From: Streptosporangium sp. NBC_01756
GTDB taxonomy: Bacteria; Actinomycetota; Actinomycetes; Streptosporangiales; Streptosporangiaceae
Direction of reading: 5' to 3'
DNA length: 64,000 nt
Assembly: GCF_035917975.1 (NCBI RefSeq)
Contig: NZ_CP109130.1
Span: 2,852,001 to 2,916,000 of the forward strand
Of the stretch, positions 1-8,282 are shown piece by piece. The position numbers and the translations under genes are program-made. The notes under the pieces were generated by a model that was given only the letters and a program-made list of their open reading frames with translations, was not told where the DNA came from and searched no databases. How positions within the stretch are numbered: position 1 is the stretch's first letter; every line of letters starts with the position of its first letter.

Positions 1-76
1 AAAGAACAGAAGCCGTAGTGCCCAGGCTCCGGCCGCGCCGTCGCTGTCGGAGCCGATCGCCGGTTCGACGGCAGGT

Positions 77-655
77 CTAGGCCGGGCCGGCACCATCGGT
101 GAAGTACGGCAGAACCATCTCGACCAGTGCGGTGACGTCGGCGTCGTCCATCGGCTCGCCGGTCATGCCCAGCCGGTGGAGCAAGGTTCCGACGACGACG
201 TCGATGAAGAACAGGACCCGGTTCTCCGGCTCGCCGAGCGCGTCCTGGAGCGCGAGCCGGTACGGGTCCTGCAACTGCGCGGACAGGACTTCGCGCAGGG
301 CCGGATCGCTGACGGCGTCACTGAACACGCCTGCGAACGCGTCACCTATTCCAGGCTCGCTGATCTTCGCTGCGATCCAGCGGATGGCCGAGGACATGAG
401 CTCGGCTCGACCGGCACCCTCCAGCGGCACCGGGCCGAACGCGTCCAGGAGGCAGTCCACGATCAGCGCGCCCTTCGACGGCCAGCGACGGTAGATCGTC
501 GTCTTCGCGACGCCGGCCGCTGCGGCGATGCGGTCGACGGTGGCCCGTGCGTAGCCGAGCTCGTGGACCGTGCTCAGCGCTGCGGCGAAGACCACGGCGT
601 TGACGCCGGAGCGCGGGCGACCGGGTGGTCTGGCGGATGTGGACGGTCGGGTCAT
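77..655 (-). CDS. TetR/AcrR family transcriptional regulator
   Basis: A 192-residue DNA-binding repressor-type protein. The N-terminal helix-turn-helix is clear (RATVDRIAAAAGVAKTTIYR, about residues 37-56), followed by a typical TetR ligand-binding half with the usual 'W.AAK...' helices. I chose the ATG at 655 because the HTH then sits near the N-terminus as in the family; an upstream in-frame extension to 772 would run through the divergent promoter. It is divergent from an esterase gene starting at 732, and the 76-bp gap holds two perfect palindromes, so it most likely represses itself and the esterase. The ligand is unknown. Confidence 0.9.
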   Translation of the reverse strand: MTRPSTSARPPGRPRSGVNAVVFAAALSTVHELGYARATVDRIAAAAGVAKTTIYRRWPSKGALIVDCLLDAFGPVPLEGAGRAELMSSAIRWIAAKISEPGIGDAFAGVFSDAVSDPALREVLSAQLQDPYRLALQDALGEPENRVLFFIDVVVGTLLHRLGMTGEPMDDADVTALVEMVLPYFTDGAGPA

Positions 656-686
656 GGCCACACGATAACCAGTTGCGCTACGATCA

Positions 687-715
687 GTATCGATACTTTT
701 GGTAGCGAAACTACC
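687..715. promoter_or_regulatory. Probable TetR operator pair between divergent genes
   Basis: Two perfect inverted repeats lie side by side: GTATCGATAC at 687-696 and GGTAG-cgaaa-CTACC at 701-715. They sit between the TetR start (655) and the esterase ribosome-binding site (AAGGAGAAG, 721-729), the expected place for an operator controlling both directions. No footprint is implied; this is seen symmetry plus position. Confidence 0.6.
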
Positions 716-731
716 CGGCCAAGGAGAAGAC

Positions 732-1718
732 ATGAGCGAGGTCACCGGTACGGAGCGGCCGCCGCTGGGCATCCGGTTGCTGCATGCCCTGGGAAGGGAG
801 CGGGACTGGTCGGCGATGACGGCCGAGGAACTGGTCGCCTACCGCGACGCGGAGAACCGCAAGCGGACGTCCAGGGCGGCGCGGGTGATCACCGGGTTTC
901 CGGACCGCGGCGCCGCGATCCGGTGGCAGGAGGTGGCGCTGCCCGGCCGCGGGCTCCGGGTCCGGGTGTACCGGCCGTCGCCCGGGCGTGACGGCGGTCG
1001 CGACGACCTGCCGCTCGTGCTCCATGTGCACGGAGGCGGGTTCGTGGGCACGGCGGCGCAGAGCGACTGGGTGAACAGCCACCTCGCCGCGCGACTGCCC
1101 GCGGTCGTCGTCTCGGTCGAGCACCGCCTCCTCGATTCGGAGACTCCGCTGTCGGCGGCCGTCGACGACGGCTGGGACGTGCTCCGGCACGTGGTGGAGC
1201 ATGCCGCGCAATGGGGCATCGACCCGGCACGGACCGCCGTCTTCGGTGAGAGCACCGGCTCGATGGTCACCGCCCTGGCTGCGATCCGGGCCAGAGAGGC
1301 CGGCCTGCCCCTGCGGGCGCAGGTGCTGGTCAACCCCGCTGTCGACCTGACCTCGACGATGTTCGACCACGCCTCGATCACCCGGCACGCCCACAGCCCG
1401 ACCCTCACCATGCCGCAGATGCAGCTGCTCCGCCGGTTCGCCGTTCCACCGGGAACTGATCCTCGCGCGATGTCGCCGCTGTATGCCGACGATCTGAGCG
1501 GGCTGGCCCCGGCGCTCGTGGTGGTGCCGACCGTCGACCCGCTGGCCGATCATGGCCGCAGGTACGCCGAACGACTGCGCGCGGCCGGGACGCCCGCGCG
1601 GCTCACCGAACACCCCGGAGCGACGCACGCGTTCCTCAGCATGCCGGGCGTGGTGCCGCAGGCGAAGGCCGCACGGGCGGAGATCGTCGAGTTTCTCCGG
1701 GTGGCCCTCGCCGGGTGA
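732..1718 (+). CDS. HSL-family alpha/beta hydrolase (esterase/lipase)
   Basis: A 328-residue cytoplasmic carboxylester hydrolase of the hormone-sensitive-lipase type. The oxyanion-hole motif HGGGF is at residues 100-104, the nucleophile elbow GESTG at 172-176 (Ser174), the acid is probably Asp269 in VDPLAD, and the general base is His299 in GATHAF. The usual elbow is GDSAG, so GESTG is a mild variant. There is no signal peptide. The ATG at 732 has a strong ribosome-binding site 3 bases upstream. It is divergent from the TetR gene, which probably controls it, suggesting a detoxification or ester-degradation role. The substrate cannot be read from sequence. Confidence 0.9.
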   Translation: MSEVTGTERPPLGIRLLHALGRERDWSAMTAEELVAYRDAENRKRTSRAARVITGFPDRGAAIRWQEVALPGRGLRVRVYRPSPGRDGGRDDLPLVLHVHGGGFVGTAAQSDWVNSHLAARLPAVVVSVEHRLLDSETPLSAAVDDGWDVLRHVVEHAAQWGIDPARTAVFGESTGSMVTALAAIRAREAGLPLRAQVLVNPAVDLTSTMFDHASITRHAHSPTLTMPQMQLLRRFAVPPGTDPRAMSPLYADDLSGLAPALVVVPTVDPLADHGRRYAERLRAAGTPARLTEHPGATHAFLSMPGVVPQAKAARAEIVEFLRVALAG

Positions 1719-1753
1719 CCGGTCCCGGTCACCGCCTGGTCATCCCACCTGGA

Positions 1754-1940
1754 CTACGGCGGGTCGGGCAAGGTGAGGCAGAGGGCTTTCAGGGCGGCTG
1801 TGATCGCGTGCTCGGGTGGTGTGCCGTATCCGATGACCAGGCCGTCGCGTGGTGGCATCGTGCTGTCGGGGTGCAGATAGGGGCCCAAGCCGTCCAGGGC
1901 GAGGCCGAGGCGGCGTGCTGGCCGTCCTGGTGCTGCCGAT
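1754..1940 (-). pseudogene. C-terminal remnant of a MocR/GntR-type regulator
   Basis: In the 318-bp gap between the esterase and dedA genes, one minus-strand frame reads about 55 residues ending in GLVIGYGTPPEHAITAALKA...PDPP then TAG at 1754-1756. This looks like the end of the aminotransferase-like domain of MocR regulators. Just upstream the frame meets a TGA, and no HTH or start is present, so only a tail survives. Recognition is by eye from a short stretch. Confidence 0.4.
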
Positions 1941-2016
1941 CATCGGCAGCACGCCGCGCGGCATGGCTCCCCGCCCGGCTCCGCCCGAATGAGAGCCTTA
2001 TCCGAGACGGATCGTC

Positions 2017-2035
2017 CCCCGGCCACTGTCCGGGG
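2017..2035 (-). terminator. Short GC hairpin abutting the dedA stop codon
   Basis: CCCCGG (2017-2022) pairs with CCGGGG (2030-2035) across a 7-base loop, immediately after the dedA stop at 2036-2038 in the direction of transcription. There is no T-run. Function as a terminator is inferred from position. Confidence 0.35.
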
Positions 2036-2629
2036 TCACGTTCGGGAGAATAACCCCAGGCGCGGACGCCGGCGGCGGATGACCGCGACGAGCACGGTCA
2101 CGACGGCGCCGCCCAGCGCGACAGCCATGATGATCTCCGTGGGGACGAGCCGGCCGCCGAGGTAGCCGATGAGGACGGCGGGCACGGCCCAGAGCGCCTC
2201 GGCGATCAGGGCCGCCGCGGCGTATCCCCGCCGGGGGAAGTTCTGCCGCCCGGCGGTGACGGCGGTGACGGTACGGCCGGCGGGGAGATAGCGGGCCACG
2301 ATCAGGCTCAGGACGGTGTGCCGCGCGAACTGGCGCTGCCACGCGGGGAGGTCCGGCCGGCTGCCGCGGTCGCGGTGGGTCGCGAGGTGCGCGAGCTTGC
2401 GGGCGAGCCGTCGGCCCAGCCGGTAACCGCCGAGGTCGCCGAGCCAGGCGCCGAGCGTTCCGGCGGCGATGAGGAGTACGGGAGCCAGTTTCCCCTGGGC
2501 GGCGAGGGCGCCACCGGCGATCATCAGGGTGCCGGTGGGAAGGATCGGGACGAACAGATCCAGCGCGGCCACCACCCAGACGACCAGATAGGCGGCCAGG
2601 GGCGCAGCCGGGAGCGCGATGTCGATCAT
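2036..2629 (-). CDS. DedA family membrane protein
   Basis: A 197-residue integral membrane protein of the DedA/SNARE-associated family, which moves or flips phospholipids and supports membrane homeostasis. Visible hallmarks are the hydrophobic N-terminus with 'F.PILPTGTLMIAGG', the G.xxGD(L)GGYRLGRR segment, and the family motif region 'ARYLPAGRTVTAVTAG' (about residues 112-127). A basic tail (IRRRRP) follows the last membrane segment. Its ATG overlaps by ATGA the end of a possible 64-codon ORF, and it is divergent from a TetR gene whose operator-like sequence lies between them. Confidence 0.85.
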   Translation of the reverse strand: MIDIALPAAPLAAYLVVWVVAALDLFVPILPTGTLMIAGGALAAQGKLAPVLLIAAGTLGAWLGDLGGYRLGRRLARKLAHLATHRDRGSRPDLPAWQRQFARHTVLSLIVARYLPAGRTVTAVTAGRQNFPRRGYAAAALIAEALWAVPAVLIGYLGGRLVPTEIIMAVALGGAVVTVLVAVIRRRRPRLGLFSRT

Positions 2630-2820
2630 GTAGATGTTCTTTCGATGAGCCGGGGGGCCGCGGCCTGATCGGCGACTCCCCAGTGGAACCGTCCTTCTCG
2701 CCGGCCGACTTCGACACGACCGGCCTGCGCGTCGCGGGGGGACCGCAGGCCGGCTCCGAGGGCGCGCGGGCCTCCCTCGCCGATGCGCACCCGGAGGATG
2801 CCTGCGAATCTGTCGACCAC
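2626..2820 (-). CDS. Possible small ORF coupled to dedA
   Basis: A 64-codon GTG-start frame ends in TGA at 2626-2628, overlapping the dedA ATG as ATGA. The predicted peptide is Gly/Arg-rich and matches nothing I recognise, and it has no clear ribosome-binding site. The overlap is the only positive evidence, so this may be a chance open frame in the leader of dedA. Confidence 0.22.
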   Translation of the reverse strand: MVDRFAGILRVRIGEGGPRALGAGLRSPRDAQAGRVEVGRREGRFHWGVADQAAAPRLIERTST

Positions 2821-2842
2821 AAACCTAGGGCATTTTGCGTAA

Positions 2843-2863
2843 GGATTACACTAAATGTGTTCC
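2843..2863. promoter_or_regulatory. Interrupted palindrome, probable TetR operator
   Basis: The 21-bp sequence has two-fold symmetry of the form GGAnnACAnTnAnTGTnnTCC. It lies in an AT-richer patch between dedA and the divergent TetR gene at 2958, where a regulator controlling both directions would bind. The overlapping TTGCGT and TACACT could serve as promoter hexamers for the TetR side, but their spacing is too short to be sure. Confidence 0.5.
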
Positions 2864-2957
2864 GGACCACAGGGAGAAGGTCTCCAGCGGCGGCGGTCCA
2901 CGGCGTAACCTGACAGCCGGGCACCCAACTCGGCGAACGGAAGGCAGGACACGTCGG

Positions 2958-3638
2958 ATGGCATCGTCAGCGGCCGAGGTCCCCCGCAGGGGAAGGGGCC
3001 GCCCGGCGCGCCTCTCCCCGGAGCAGATCGTCACGGCCGCCGTGGACCTCCTGAAGCGCGAGCCGGACACCGCCCTGACCATCGGACGCGTCGCCACGGC
3101 CGTCGACTCCGCCCCGATGGCCCTCTACCGCTACTTTCCCGACCGCGACGCGCTCCTGCAGGCCATGGCCGACTTCGTCATGGCCGACATGCGAGTGGGC
3201 CGTCCCACCGGTGACACCTGGCAGGAGCAGTTGCGCGCCTGGATGCACACCCTCCTGGCCAAGCTGCGGCACTACTCCCAGCTCCTGCCCTACATGGCCG
3301 CGACCCGGCGGCCCGTGGGGGTGCCGGGGCTGGCCACGCTCGCCACGATCCTGCGCCCGGCCCGCCTCAGCGACGAGGACCTCGCCCTGGCCCTCATGCT
3401 CATCGGCTCGACCACCGTCGGATACGCGGTGTACGAGTCACGCCGGTGCACGGGCGATCAGGTCGTGACCGCACTGCGCGACGCGCTGACCTCCTGCCCC
3501 GAGCGGGAGCGGGATCTCCTCGAAGGCGTGCTCCCGCAGCTGCCCTCCGCCTTCGCCCGGCTCCACGAGGTCGTCATCGACCAGACCGTCACCGCGATCG
3601 AGGCCCTCTCCCCGGCCGGGGCGACCCCGGGACGGTGA
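2958..3638 (+). CDS. TetR/AcrR family transcriptional regulator
   Basis: A 226-residue regulator. After a basic start (RRGRGRPARLSPEQIVTAAV) the HTH region reads TIGRVATAVDSAPMALYRYF (about residues 44-63). The C-terminal part has the 'TetR_C' style helices with MLIGSTTVGYAVYE. The ATG at 2958 was chosen because upstream in-frame sequence (from 2835) covers the operator-like palindrome and is not protein-like; a weak GGAAGGCAGG precedes it. It is divergent from dedA and likely regulates it and itself. Ligand unknown. Confidence 0.88.
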   Translation: MASSAAEVPRRGRGRPARLSPEQIVTAAVDLLKREPDTALTIGRVATAVDSAPMALYRYFPDRDALLQAMADFVMADMRVGRPTGDTWQEQLRAWMHTLLAKLRHYSQLLPYMAATRRPVGVPGLATLATILRPARLSDEDLALALMLIGSTTVGYAVYESRRCTGDQVVTALRDALTSCPERERDLLEGVLPQLPSAFARLHEVVIDQTVTAIEALSPAGATPGR

Positions 3639-3639
3639 C

Positions 3640-3813
3640 GGCTCAAGGCCGGGAGGTGCGTCCCGCTCCAGGTCGGCTCAAGGCCGGGAGGTGCGTCCTG
3701 CTCCAGGTCGGCTCAGGGCCGGAAGGGGCATCCCGCTTCAAGTCGGCCCAGGGCCAGAAAGGGGCCTCCCGCTCCGGGGCGGCTCAGGGCCAGGAGGAGT
3801 CCTGCTCCGGGTC
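3640..3813. repeat. Five degenerate 35-bp tandem repeats at a convergent gene end
   Basis: Units start at 3640, 3675, 3710, 3745 and 3781 with consensus GGCTCAAGGCCGGGAGGTGC followed by GTCCCGCTCCAGGTC. The first two are almost identical; later copies diverge. The array begins two bases after the TetR stop codon, and its last copy overlaps the stop codon and last ten codons of gmd on the other strand. There are no spacers, so this is not a CRISPR array. Confidence 0.85.
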
Positions 3814-4812
3814 GCCGCCCTCGGACAGGAGTTTGACGTCGGACTCGACCATCATCGCGACGAGCTCCTCGAAGGAGACCGTGGGCTCCCAGCCGAGCTG
3901 GGTGCGAGCCTTCTTCGGATCGGCGCAGAGCAGATCCACCTCGGCGGGGCGGTGCAGGGACTGGTCGCCGACCACGTACCGCTCCCAGTCGAGGCCGGCG
4001 GCGGCGAAGGCGGCCTCGACCAGCTCGCGGACGCTCTGCGTACGGCCGGTGCCGATCACGTAGTCCTCCGGCGTGTCCGCCTGGAGCATCAGGTGCATCG
4101 CACGGACGTAGTCGCCCGCGTAACCCCAGTCACGACGGGCCTCCAGGTTGCCCAGGCGCAGCTCGGAGGCCAGACCGAGCTTGATCCTGGCCACCCCGAG
4201 GGTCACCTTGCGGGTGACGAACTCGGCGCCCCGGCGCGGGGACTCGTGGTTGAACAGGATCCCCGACACCGCGTACATGCCGTAGGACTCGCGGTAGTTC
4301 TGGGTCAGGAAGTGGCCGTACGCCTTGGCCACGCCGTACGGCGAGCGGGGGTGGAACGGGGTGATCTCGGTCTGCGGGGTCTCGCGGACCTGGCCGAACA
4401 TTTCCGATGATGAAGCCTGATAAAAGCGGATCTGTCCTGACCCTGCGGCCGTCCGCGAGGACGAGATGCCCGAGCAGACCCGGATGGCCTCCAGCATGCG
4501 CAGCACGCCCATGCCCGTCACCTCGGCGGTGAGCTCGGCCTGCTCCCACGACATCGGGACGAACGAGATCGCGCCCAGGTTGTAGACCTCGTCCGGCTGG
4601 ACCTTCTCCACGGCGGAGATCAACGAACCCTGGTCGAGAAGGTCGCCGCGGACGAGCCGGACGTCCTGCAGAAGCCTGCGCACCCGGGAGACCCGGGGGT
4701 TGGCCTGACCCCGGACCAGGCCCCACACTTCATAGCCCCGCTCCAGCAGGCACTCGGCCAGATAGGAACCGTCCTGCCCGGTGATACCGGTGATCAGTGC
4801 GCGCCTGGCCAA
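3784..4812 (-). CDS. gmd: GDP-mannose 4,6-dehydratase
   Basis: A 342-residue extended-SDR enzyme converting GDP-D-mannose to GDP-4-keto-6-deoxy-D-mannose, the entry to GDP-deoxysugars. Seen: NAD(P)-binding TGITGQDGSYLAE near residues 8-20, the family motif YNLGAISFVPMSW (about 77-89), the QASSSEMFG region (catalytic Ser135 in place of the usual Thr, Glu137) and YGVAK with Tyr159/Lys163. Length fits the family. I chose a TTG start at 4812 because AAGGAGGA lies five bases upstream and the protein then begins just before the Rossmann strand. It is divergent from the glycosyltransferase at 5092, so it probably supplies the donor sugar for that locus. Its last codons fall inside the 35-bp repeat array. 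Confidence 0.92.
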   Translation of the reverse strand: MARRALITGITGQDGSYLAECLLERGYEVWGLVRGQANPRVSRVRRLLQDVRLVRGDLLDQGSLISAVEKVQPDEVYNLGAISFVPMSWEQAELTAEVTGMGVLRMLEAIRVCSGISSSRTAAGSGQIRFYQASSSEMFGQVRETPQTEITPFHPRSPYGVAKAYGHFLTQNYRESYGMYAVSGILFNHESPRRGAEFVTRKVTLGVARIKLGLASELRLGNLEARRDWGYAGDYVRAMHLMLQADTPEDYVIGTGRTQSVRELVEAAFAAAGLDWERYVVGDQSLHRPAEVDLLCADPKKARTQLGWEPTVSFEELVAMMVESDVKLLSEGGDPEQDSSWP

Positions 4813-4871
4813 CGCGTCCTCCTTGTTCGTCTGAGCGGATCTTGTACCACTGATTGGCGAATGTACCGCCA

Positions 4872-5074
4872 TGCCCATGGATGGGCACCATGCCGGACAG
4901 GCTACGGCTAGAACGAGTTTCACCGAATAACGCTCGGTTAATCTAACTTCGCAGTTCGGAGCTGGTGAGACCCGCTCTGGTAGCAATTACACATCAGGTC
5001 CAAGAGGACTTCTGAATGGTAGGGTCCGATGTACTAAGGTCATCTTTCACGGTACCTGTCCCCTTCCGGACAGG
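4872..5074. promoter_or_regulatory. Divergent gmd / glycosyltransferase control region
   Basis: The 279-bp gap between the two divergent genes is AT-richer than its flanks. It holds a palindrome TGCCCAT-gg-ATGGGCA (4872-4887) on the gmd side, and a perfect hairpin CCTGTCC-ccttcc-GGACAGG (5055-5074) 17 bases before the glycosyltransferase GTG. The second would form in the mRNA leader next to the GAGGAAGGGG ribosome-binding site and could affect translation. Promoter hexamers were not assigned. Confidence 0.4.
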
Positions 5075-5091
5075 TTGAGGAAGGGGTTGCC

Positions 5092-6336
5092 GTGCCAGAT
5101 GCGGACTCACTGCGGATCGCGCTGCTGTCCTACCGCAGCAAACCGACCTGTGGCGGCCAGGGCGTCTACCTACGTCACCTCAGCCGCGAGCTGGTCGCCC
5201 TCGGACACCACGTCGAGGTCTTCTCCGGCCAGCCGTACCCCGAGCTCGACGAGGGCGTCATCCTCAACAAGGTCCCCAGCCTGGACCTGTACCGCGACGA
5301 GGACCCCTTCCGCACCCCCAAGCCGCACGAGTACCGCGACTGGATCGACTGCCTTGAGGTCGCGACCATGTGGACGGCCGGGTTCCCCGAGCCGCTGACC
5401 TTCACCCTGCGGGCCCACCGCGAGCTGAAGAAGCGCGTCGGCGACTTCGACGTGGTGCAGGACAACCAGACCCTCGGCTACGGCCTGCTCGGCATCCAGA
5501 AGCTCTTCCCCGTCGTCGGCACCATCCACCACCCGATCAGCGTGGACCGGCGGATCGAGCTGAAGGCCGCGCCGCTGCGCAAGAAGTTCTCGCTCAGCAG
5601 GTGGTACGGCTTCGTCCGGATGCAGGCCAAGGTCGCGCCCCGGCTGAACCCCATCCTGACCGTCAGCGAGTCCTCCCTCGCCGACATCCACCGCGACTTC
5701 AACGTGCCCCAGGCCAACATGCGGCTCATCCCGCTCGGCGTGGACACCCGATACTTCCATCCGCGGCCGGAGATGCCCAAGCGGCCGGGTTCGATCGTCG
5801 CGGTCGCCAGCGCCGACTCCCCGATGAAGGGTGTCGCGACGCTGCTGCGGGCGGTGGCGAAGCTCGCCACCGAGCGCGACGTGAACCTGACCGTGGTCAG
5901 CAAGCCCACCCCCGGAGGCCCGACCGAGAAGCTGGTCGCCGAGCTCTCCCTGCGCGACCGGGTCAGGTTCGTGCACGGCATCTCCGACACCGAGCTGGGC
6001 GAGCTGATCGCCACCTCGGAGATCTCGGTCGTGCCCTCCCTCTACGAGGGCTTCTCGCTTCCGGCCGTCGAGCACATGGCCTGCGGCACCCCGCTGGTCG
6101 CCAGCCGTACCGGCGCGCTGCCCGAGGTGGTCGGCGACGCGGCCATCCAGGTGGCCCCCGGCGACCCCGAGGAGCTGGCCGCGGTCCTGCGCCGCCTGCA
6201 CGACTCGCCCGAGGAACGGGCCGCGGTGGGCAGGAAGGGCTACGAGCGGGTCATGGCACGCTACACCTGGAACGTCGTCGCCCAGCGGACCGTGGAGGCC
6301 TACCACGAGGCCATCCGGGCCCGGCGCGCGAAGTAA
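5092..6336 (+). CDS. Family GT4 glycosyltransferase
   Basis: A 414-residue GT-B fold retaining transferase. The N-terminal acceptor half contains the GGQGVYLRHLSREL loop (about 21-34); the C-terminal donor half has SLYEGFSLPAVEHMACGTPL, the E-x7-E motif of GT4 enzymes that binds the nucleotide sugar. There is no signal peptide or membrane span, so it probably acts at the inner membrane face. The GTG at 5092 has a GAGGAAGGGG ribosome-binding site. It leads a co-directional set with a methyltransferase and an alpha/alpha-toroid protein and is divergent from gmd, consistent with transfer of a GDP-mannose-derived sugar. Acceptor unknown. Confidence 0.9.
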   Translation: MPDADSLRIALLSYRSKPTCGGQGVYLRHLSRELVALGHHVEVFSGQPYPELDEGVILNKVPSLDLYRDEDPFRTPKPHEYRDWIDCLEVATMWTAGFPEPLTFTLRAHRELKKRVGDFDVVQDNQTLGYGLLGIQKLFPVVGTIHHPISVDRRIELKAAPLRKKFSLSRWYGFVRMQAKVAPRLNPILTVSESSLADIHRDFNVPQANMRLIPLGVDTRYFHPRPEMPKRPGSIVAVASADSPMKGVATLLRAVAKLATERDVNLTVVSKPTPGGPTEKLVAELSLRDRVRFVHGISDTELGELIATSEISVVPSLYEGFSLPAVEHMACGTPLVASRTGALPEVVGDAAIQVAPGDPEELAAVLRRLHDSPEERAAVGRKGYERVMARYTWNVVAQRTVEAYHEAIRARRAK

Positions 6337-6392
6337 CCCCCGACCGTGCGAGGCGACCGGCCTCGAACCGATCACTTCAAGAGGAGCGGCGA

Positions 6393-7106
6393 GTGCTGAC
6401 TGTCGACTTCGGCCGGTTGCCCGTGGGGCCCGGGACCCGAGTTCTGGACCTGGGCTGCGGCGGCGGACGGCACGCCTTCGAGGTGCTGCGCCGCGGCGCT
6501 GACGTCGTCGCCTTCGACATGGACGCCAAGGAGCTGGAGGACGTGGCGAGCATGTTCGTCGCCATGGACAAGGCCGGCGAGGTGCCCGCGGGCGCGACGG
6601 CCGAGACCGTGACCGGCGACGCGCTCGCGATGCCGTTCGAGGACGCGTCCTTCGACCGGGTGATCGCCGCCGAGGTGCTGGAGCACATCCCCGACGACAT
6701 GGCCGCGATGCGAGAGATCTTCCGGGTGCTCAAGCCCGGTGGACGGGCGGCCATCACGGTGCCGAGCTTCCTGCCCGAACGGATCTGCTGGGCGCTGGAC
6801 GAGGCCTACCACACCGCCCCCGGCGGGCACGTCCGCATCTACACGCTGGCCGAGCTGAGCGCCAAGCTGAAGTCGGTCGGCCTGGAGATCGGCCCGCACC
6901 ACCACGCCCACGGACTGCACGCGCCGTACTGGTGGATCAAGTGCGCGGTGGGTGTCAACAACGACGACCACCCGCTGGCCAAGGCGTACCACGAGGTCCT
7001 GGTCTGGGACATCATGAAGCGCCCGGCCGCGACCCGGATCGCCGAGGCGGTGCTGAACCCGCTCATCGGCAAGAGCGTGGTGCTCTACGTCCGGAAGCCC
7101 GCTTGA
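6393..7106 (+). CDS. Class I SAM-dependent methyltransferase
   Basis: A 237-residue methyltransferase. Motif I is VLDLGCGGGRHAFEVLRRGA (about residues 16-35); the acidic residue after strand 2 is in AFDMD, and GDALAMPFEDASFD followed by AEVLEHIPDD matches the Methyltransf_11 pattern. The C-terminal part (HHHAHGLHAPYWW) is characteristic of a subfamily found beside glycosyltransferases in actinobacteria. I chose the GTG at 6393 because AAGAGGAGCGG lies just upstream. It is 56 bp after the glycosyltransferase and probably methylates a sugar or lipid intermediate of that pathway; the exact acceptor is not known. Confidence 0.88.
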   Translation: MLTVDFGRLPVGPGTRVLDLGCGGGRHAFEVLRRGADVVAFDMDAKELEDVASMFVAMDKAGEVPAGATAETVTGDALAMPFEDASFDRVIAAEVLEHIPDDMAAMREIFRVLKPGGRAAITVPSFLPERICWALDEAYHTAPGGHVRIYTLAELSAKLKSVGLEIGPHHHAHGLHAPYWWIKCAVGVNNDDHPLAKAYHEVLVWDIMKRPAATRIAEAVLNPLIGKSVVLYVRKPA

Positions 7107-7200
7107 CCTCGGGGGAGCCCGTGGACCGGGCGCGAACCCGACGCGGTGCGCGGAATGGTCCACTGAGGGACGAAGCAGCCCGCGGAGCGAATGAGGAGCG

Positions 7201-8253
7201 GTGAGCGACCTGATGGACCGAGACCGGGTCGTCCAGACCGCGCAGAGCATCGCGGCGGTGCAGGAGCCCGACGGCGGCATCCCGTGGCCCGAGGGACACG
7301 TGGACGCCTGGAACCACGTCGAGTGCCTGATGGCGATGAGCGTGGCCGGGCTGACCGGGCCGGTCCGCAGGGGCTACGACTGGCTGGTCCGGATGCAGCG
7401 CGCCGACGGCTCCTGGCCGATGAAGCTGGTCGGGGGCGAGGCCGTCGAACACGGCGGCGAGTCCAACCACGCCGCCTATGTCGCGGTCGGCGTCTGGCAC
7501 GAGTTGCTGGTCACCGGGGACGAGGACTTCGCCCGCGAGATGTGGCCGGTCGTCCGCTCGGCGCTGGACTTCGTGGTCGGGCTGCAGACCGACCGGGGTG
7601 AGATCGTCTGGGAGCGGGCGGCCGACGGCAGTCCCGCCCGGTACGCCCTGCTGACCGGCTGCGCCTCGATCTACCAGGGGCTGCGCAGCGGGGTGCTGCT
7701 GGGTGAGCGGCTGGGTGATCCGCAACCGGACTGGGAGCTCGCGGCCGACGATCTCGGCCACGTGCTCGCCTCGCACCCCGAGGCGTTCGCCGACAAGAGC
7801 CGCTTCTCGATGGACTGGTACTACCCGATCCTCGGCGGCGCGGTGCGCGGCCCGGCGGCCCAGGCGCGGCTGGCCGAGGAGTGGGACACGTTCGTGGAGC
7901 CGGGGCTCGGCATCCGCTGCGTCTCCGACCAGCCGTGGGTGACCGGCGCCGAGTCGTGCGAGCTCGTGCTCGCGCTGGACGCCCTGGGCGAGCGGGACCG
8001 GGCGCTGAAGCTCTTCGCCGACATGCAGCACCTGCGGCACGAGGACGGGTCCTACTGGACCGGCTGGCAGTTCGTCAACGAGAAGTGGTTCCCGCACGAG
8101 CGCTCCGCCTACACCGCGGCCGCCGTCGTGCTGGCCGCCGACGCGCTGGCCGGGTACACCACCGCCGCGGGCCTCTTCCGCGACGCGGGCGCCTACGTCA
8201 CGGACCGTCCCACGGCGGCCTGCGGCTGCAGCCACATCCCTTCACGGACCTGA
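7201..8253 (+). CDS. Prenyltransferase/squalene-cyclase-like alpha/alpha-toroid protein
   Basis: A 350-residue protein with repeated toroid helices and QxDGSWP-type turns: QEPDGGIPWPEGHVDAWNHV near the N-terminus, MQRADGSWPMKL (about 66-77) and RHEDGSYWTGWQF (about 280-292). These resemble the repeat of squalene cyclases, prenyltransferases and six-hairpin glycosidases. I see no DXDD or DCTAE cyclase motif, so a terpene cyclase reaction should not be assumed; a glycoside-processing or glycan-binding role is equally likely. GTG start at 7201 with GAGGAGCG upstream. It ends the glycosyltransferase-methyltransferase set and the tail (CGCSHIPSRT) is short and Cys-containing. Confidence 0.7.
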   Translation: MSDLMDRDRVVQTAQSIAAVQEPDGGIPWPEGHVDAWNHVECLMAMSVAGLTGPVRRGYDWLVRMQRADGSWPMKLVGGEAVEHGGESNHAAYVAVGVWHELLVTGDEDFAREMWPVVRSALDFVVGLQTDRGEIVWERAADGSPARYALLTGCASIYQGLRSGVLLGERLGDPQPDWELAADDLGHVLASHPEAFADKSRFSMDWYYPILGGAVRGPAAQARLAEEWDTFVEPGLGIRCVSDQPWVTGAESCELVLALDALGERDRALKLFADMQHLRHEDGSYWTGWQFVNEKWFPHERSAYTAAAVVLAADALAGYTTAAGLFRDAGAYVTDRPTAACGCSHIPSRT

Positions 8254-8282
8254 CCGGCGCCCGGCCGGCCCGCGCCGACCGC

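Noticed and set aside
3640..3813. 35-bp repeats considered as CRISPR
   Set aside because: Copies are directly adjacent without spacers, and no cas genes are present.
7201..8253. Calling the toroid protein a terpene or squalene cyclase
   Set aside because: No DXDD, DCTAE or clear QW series; only fold-level resemblance.
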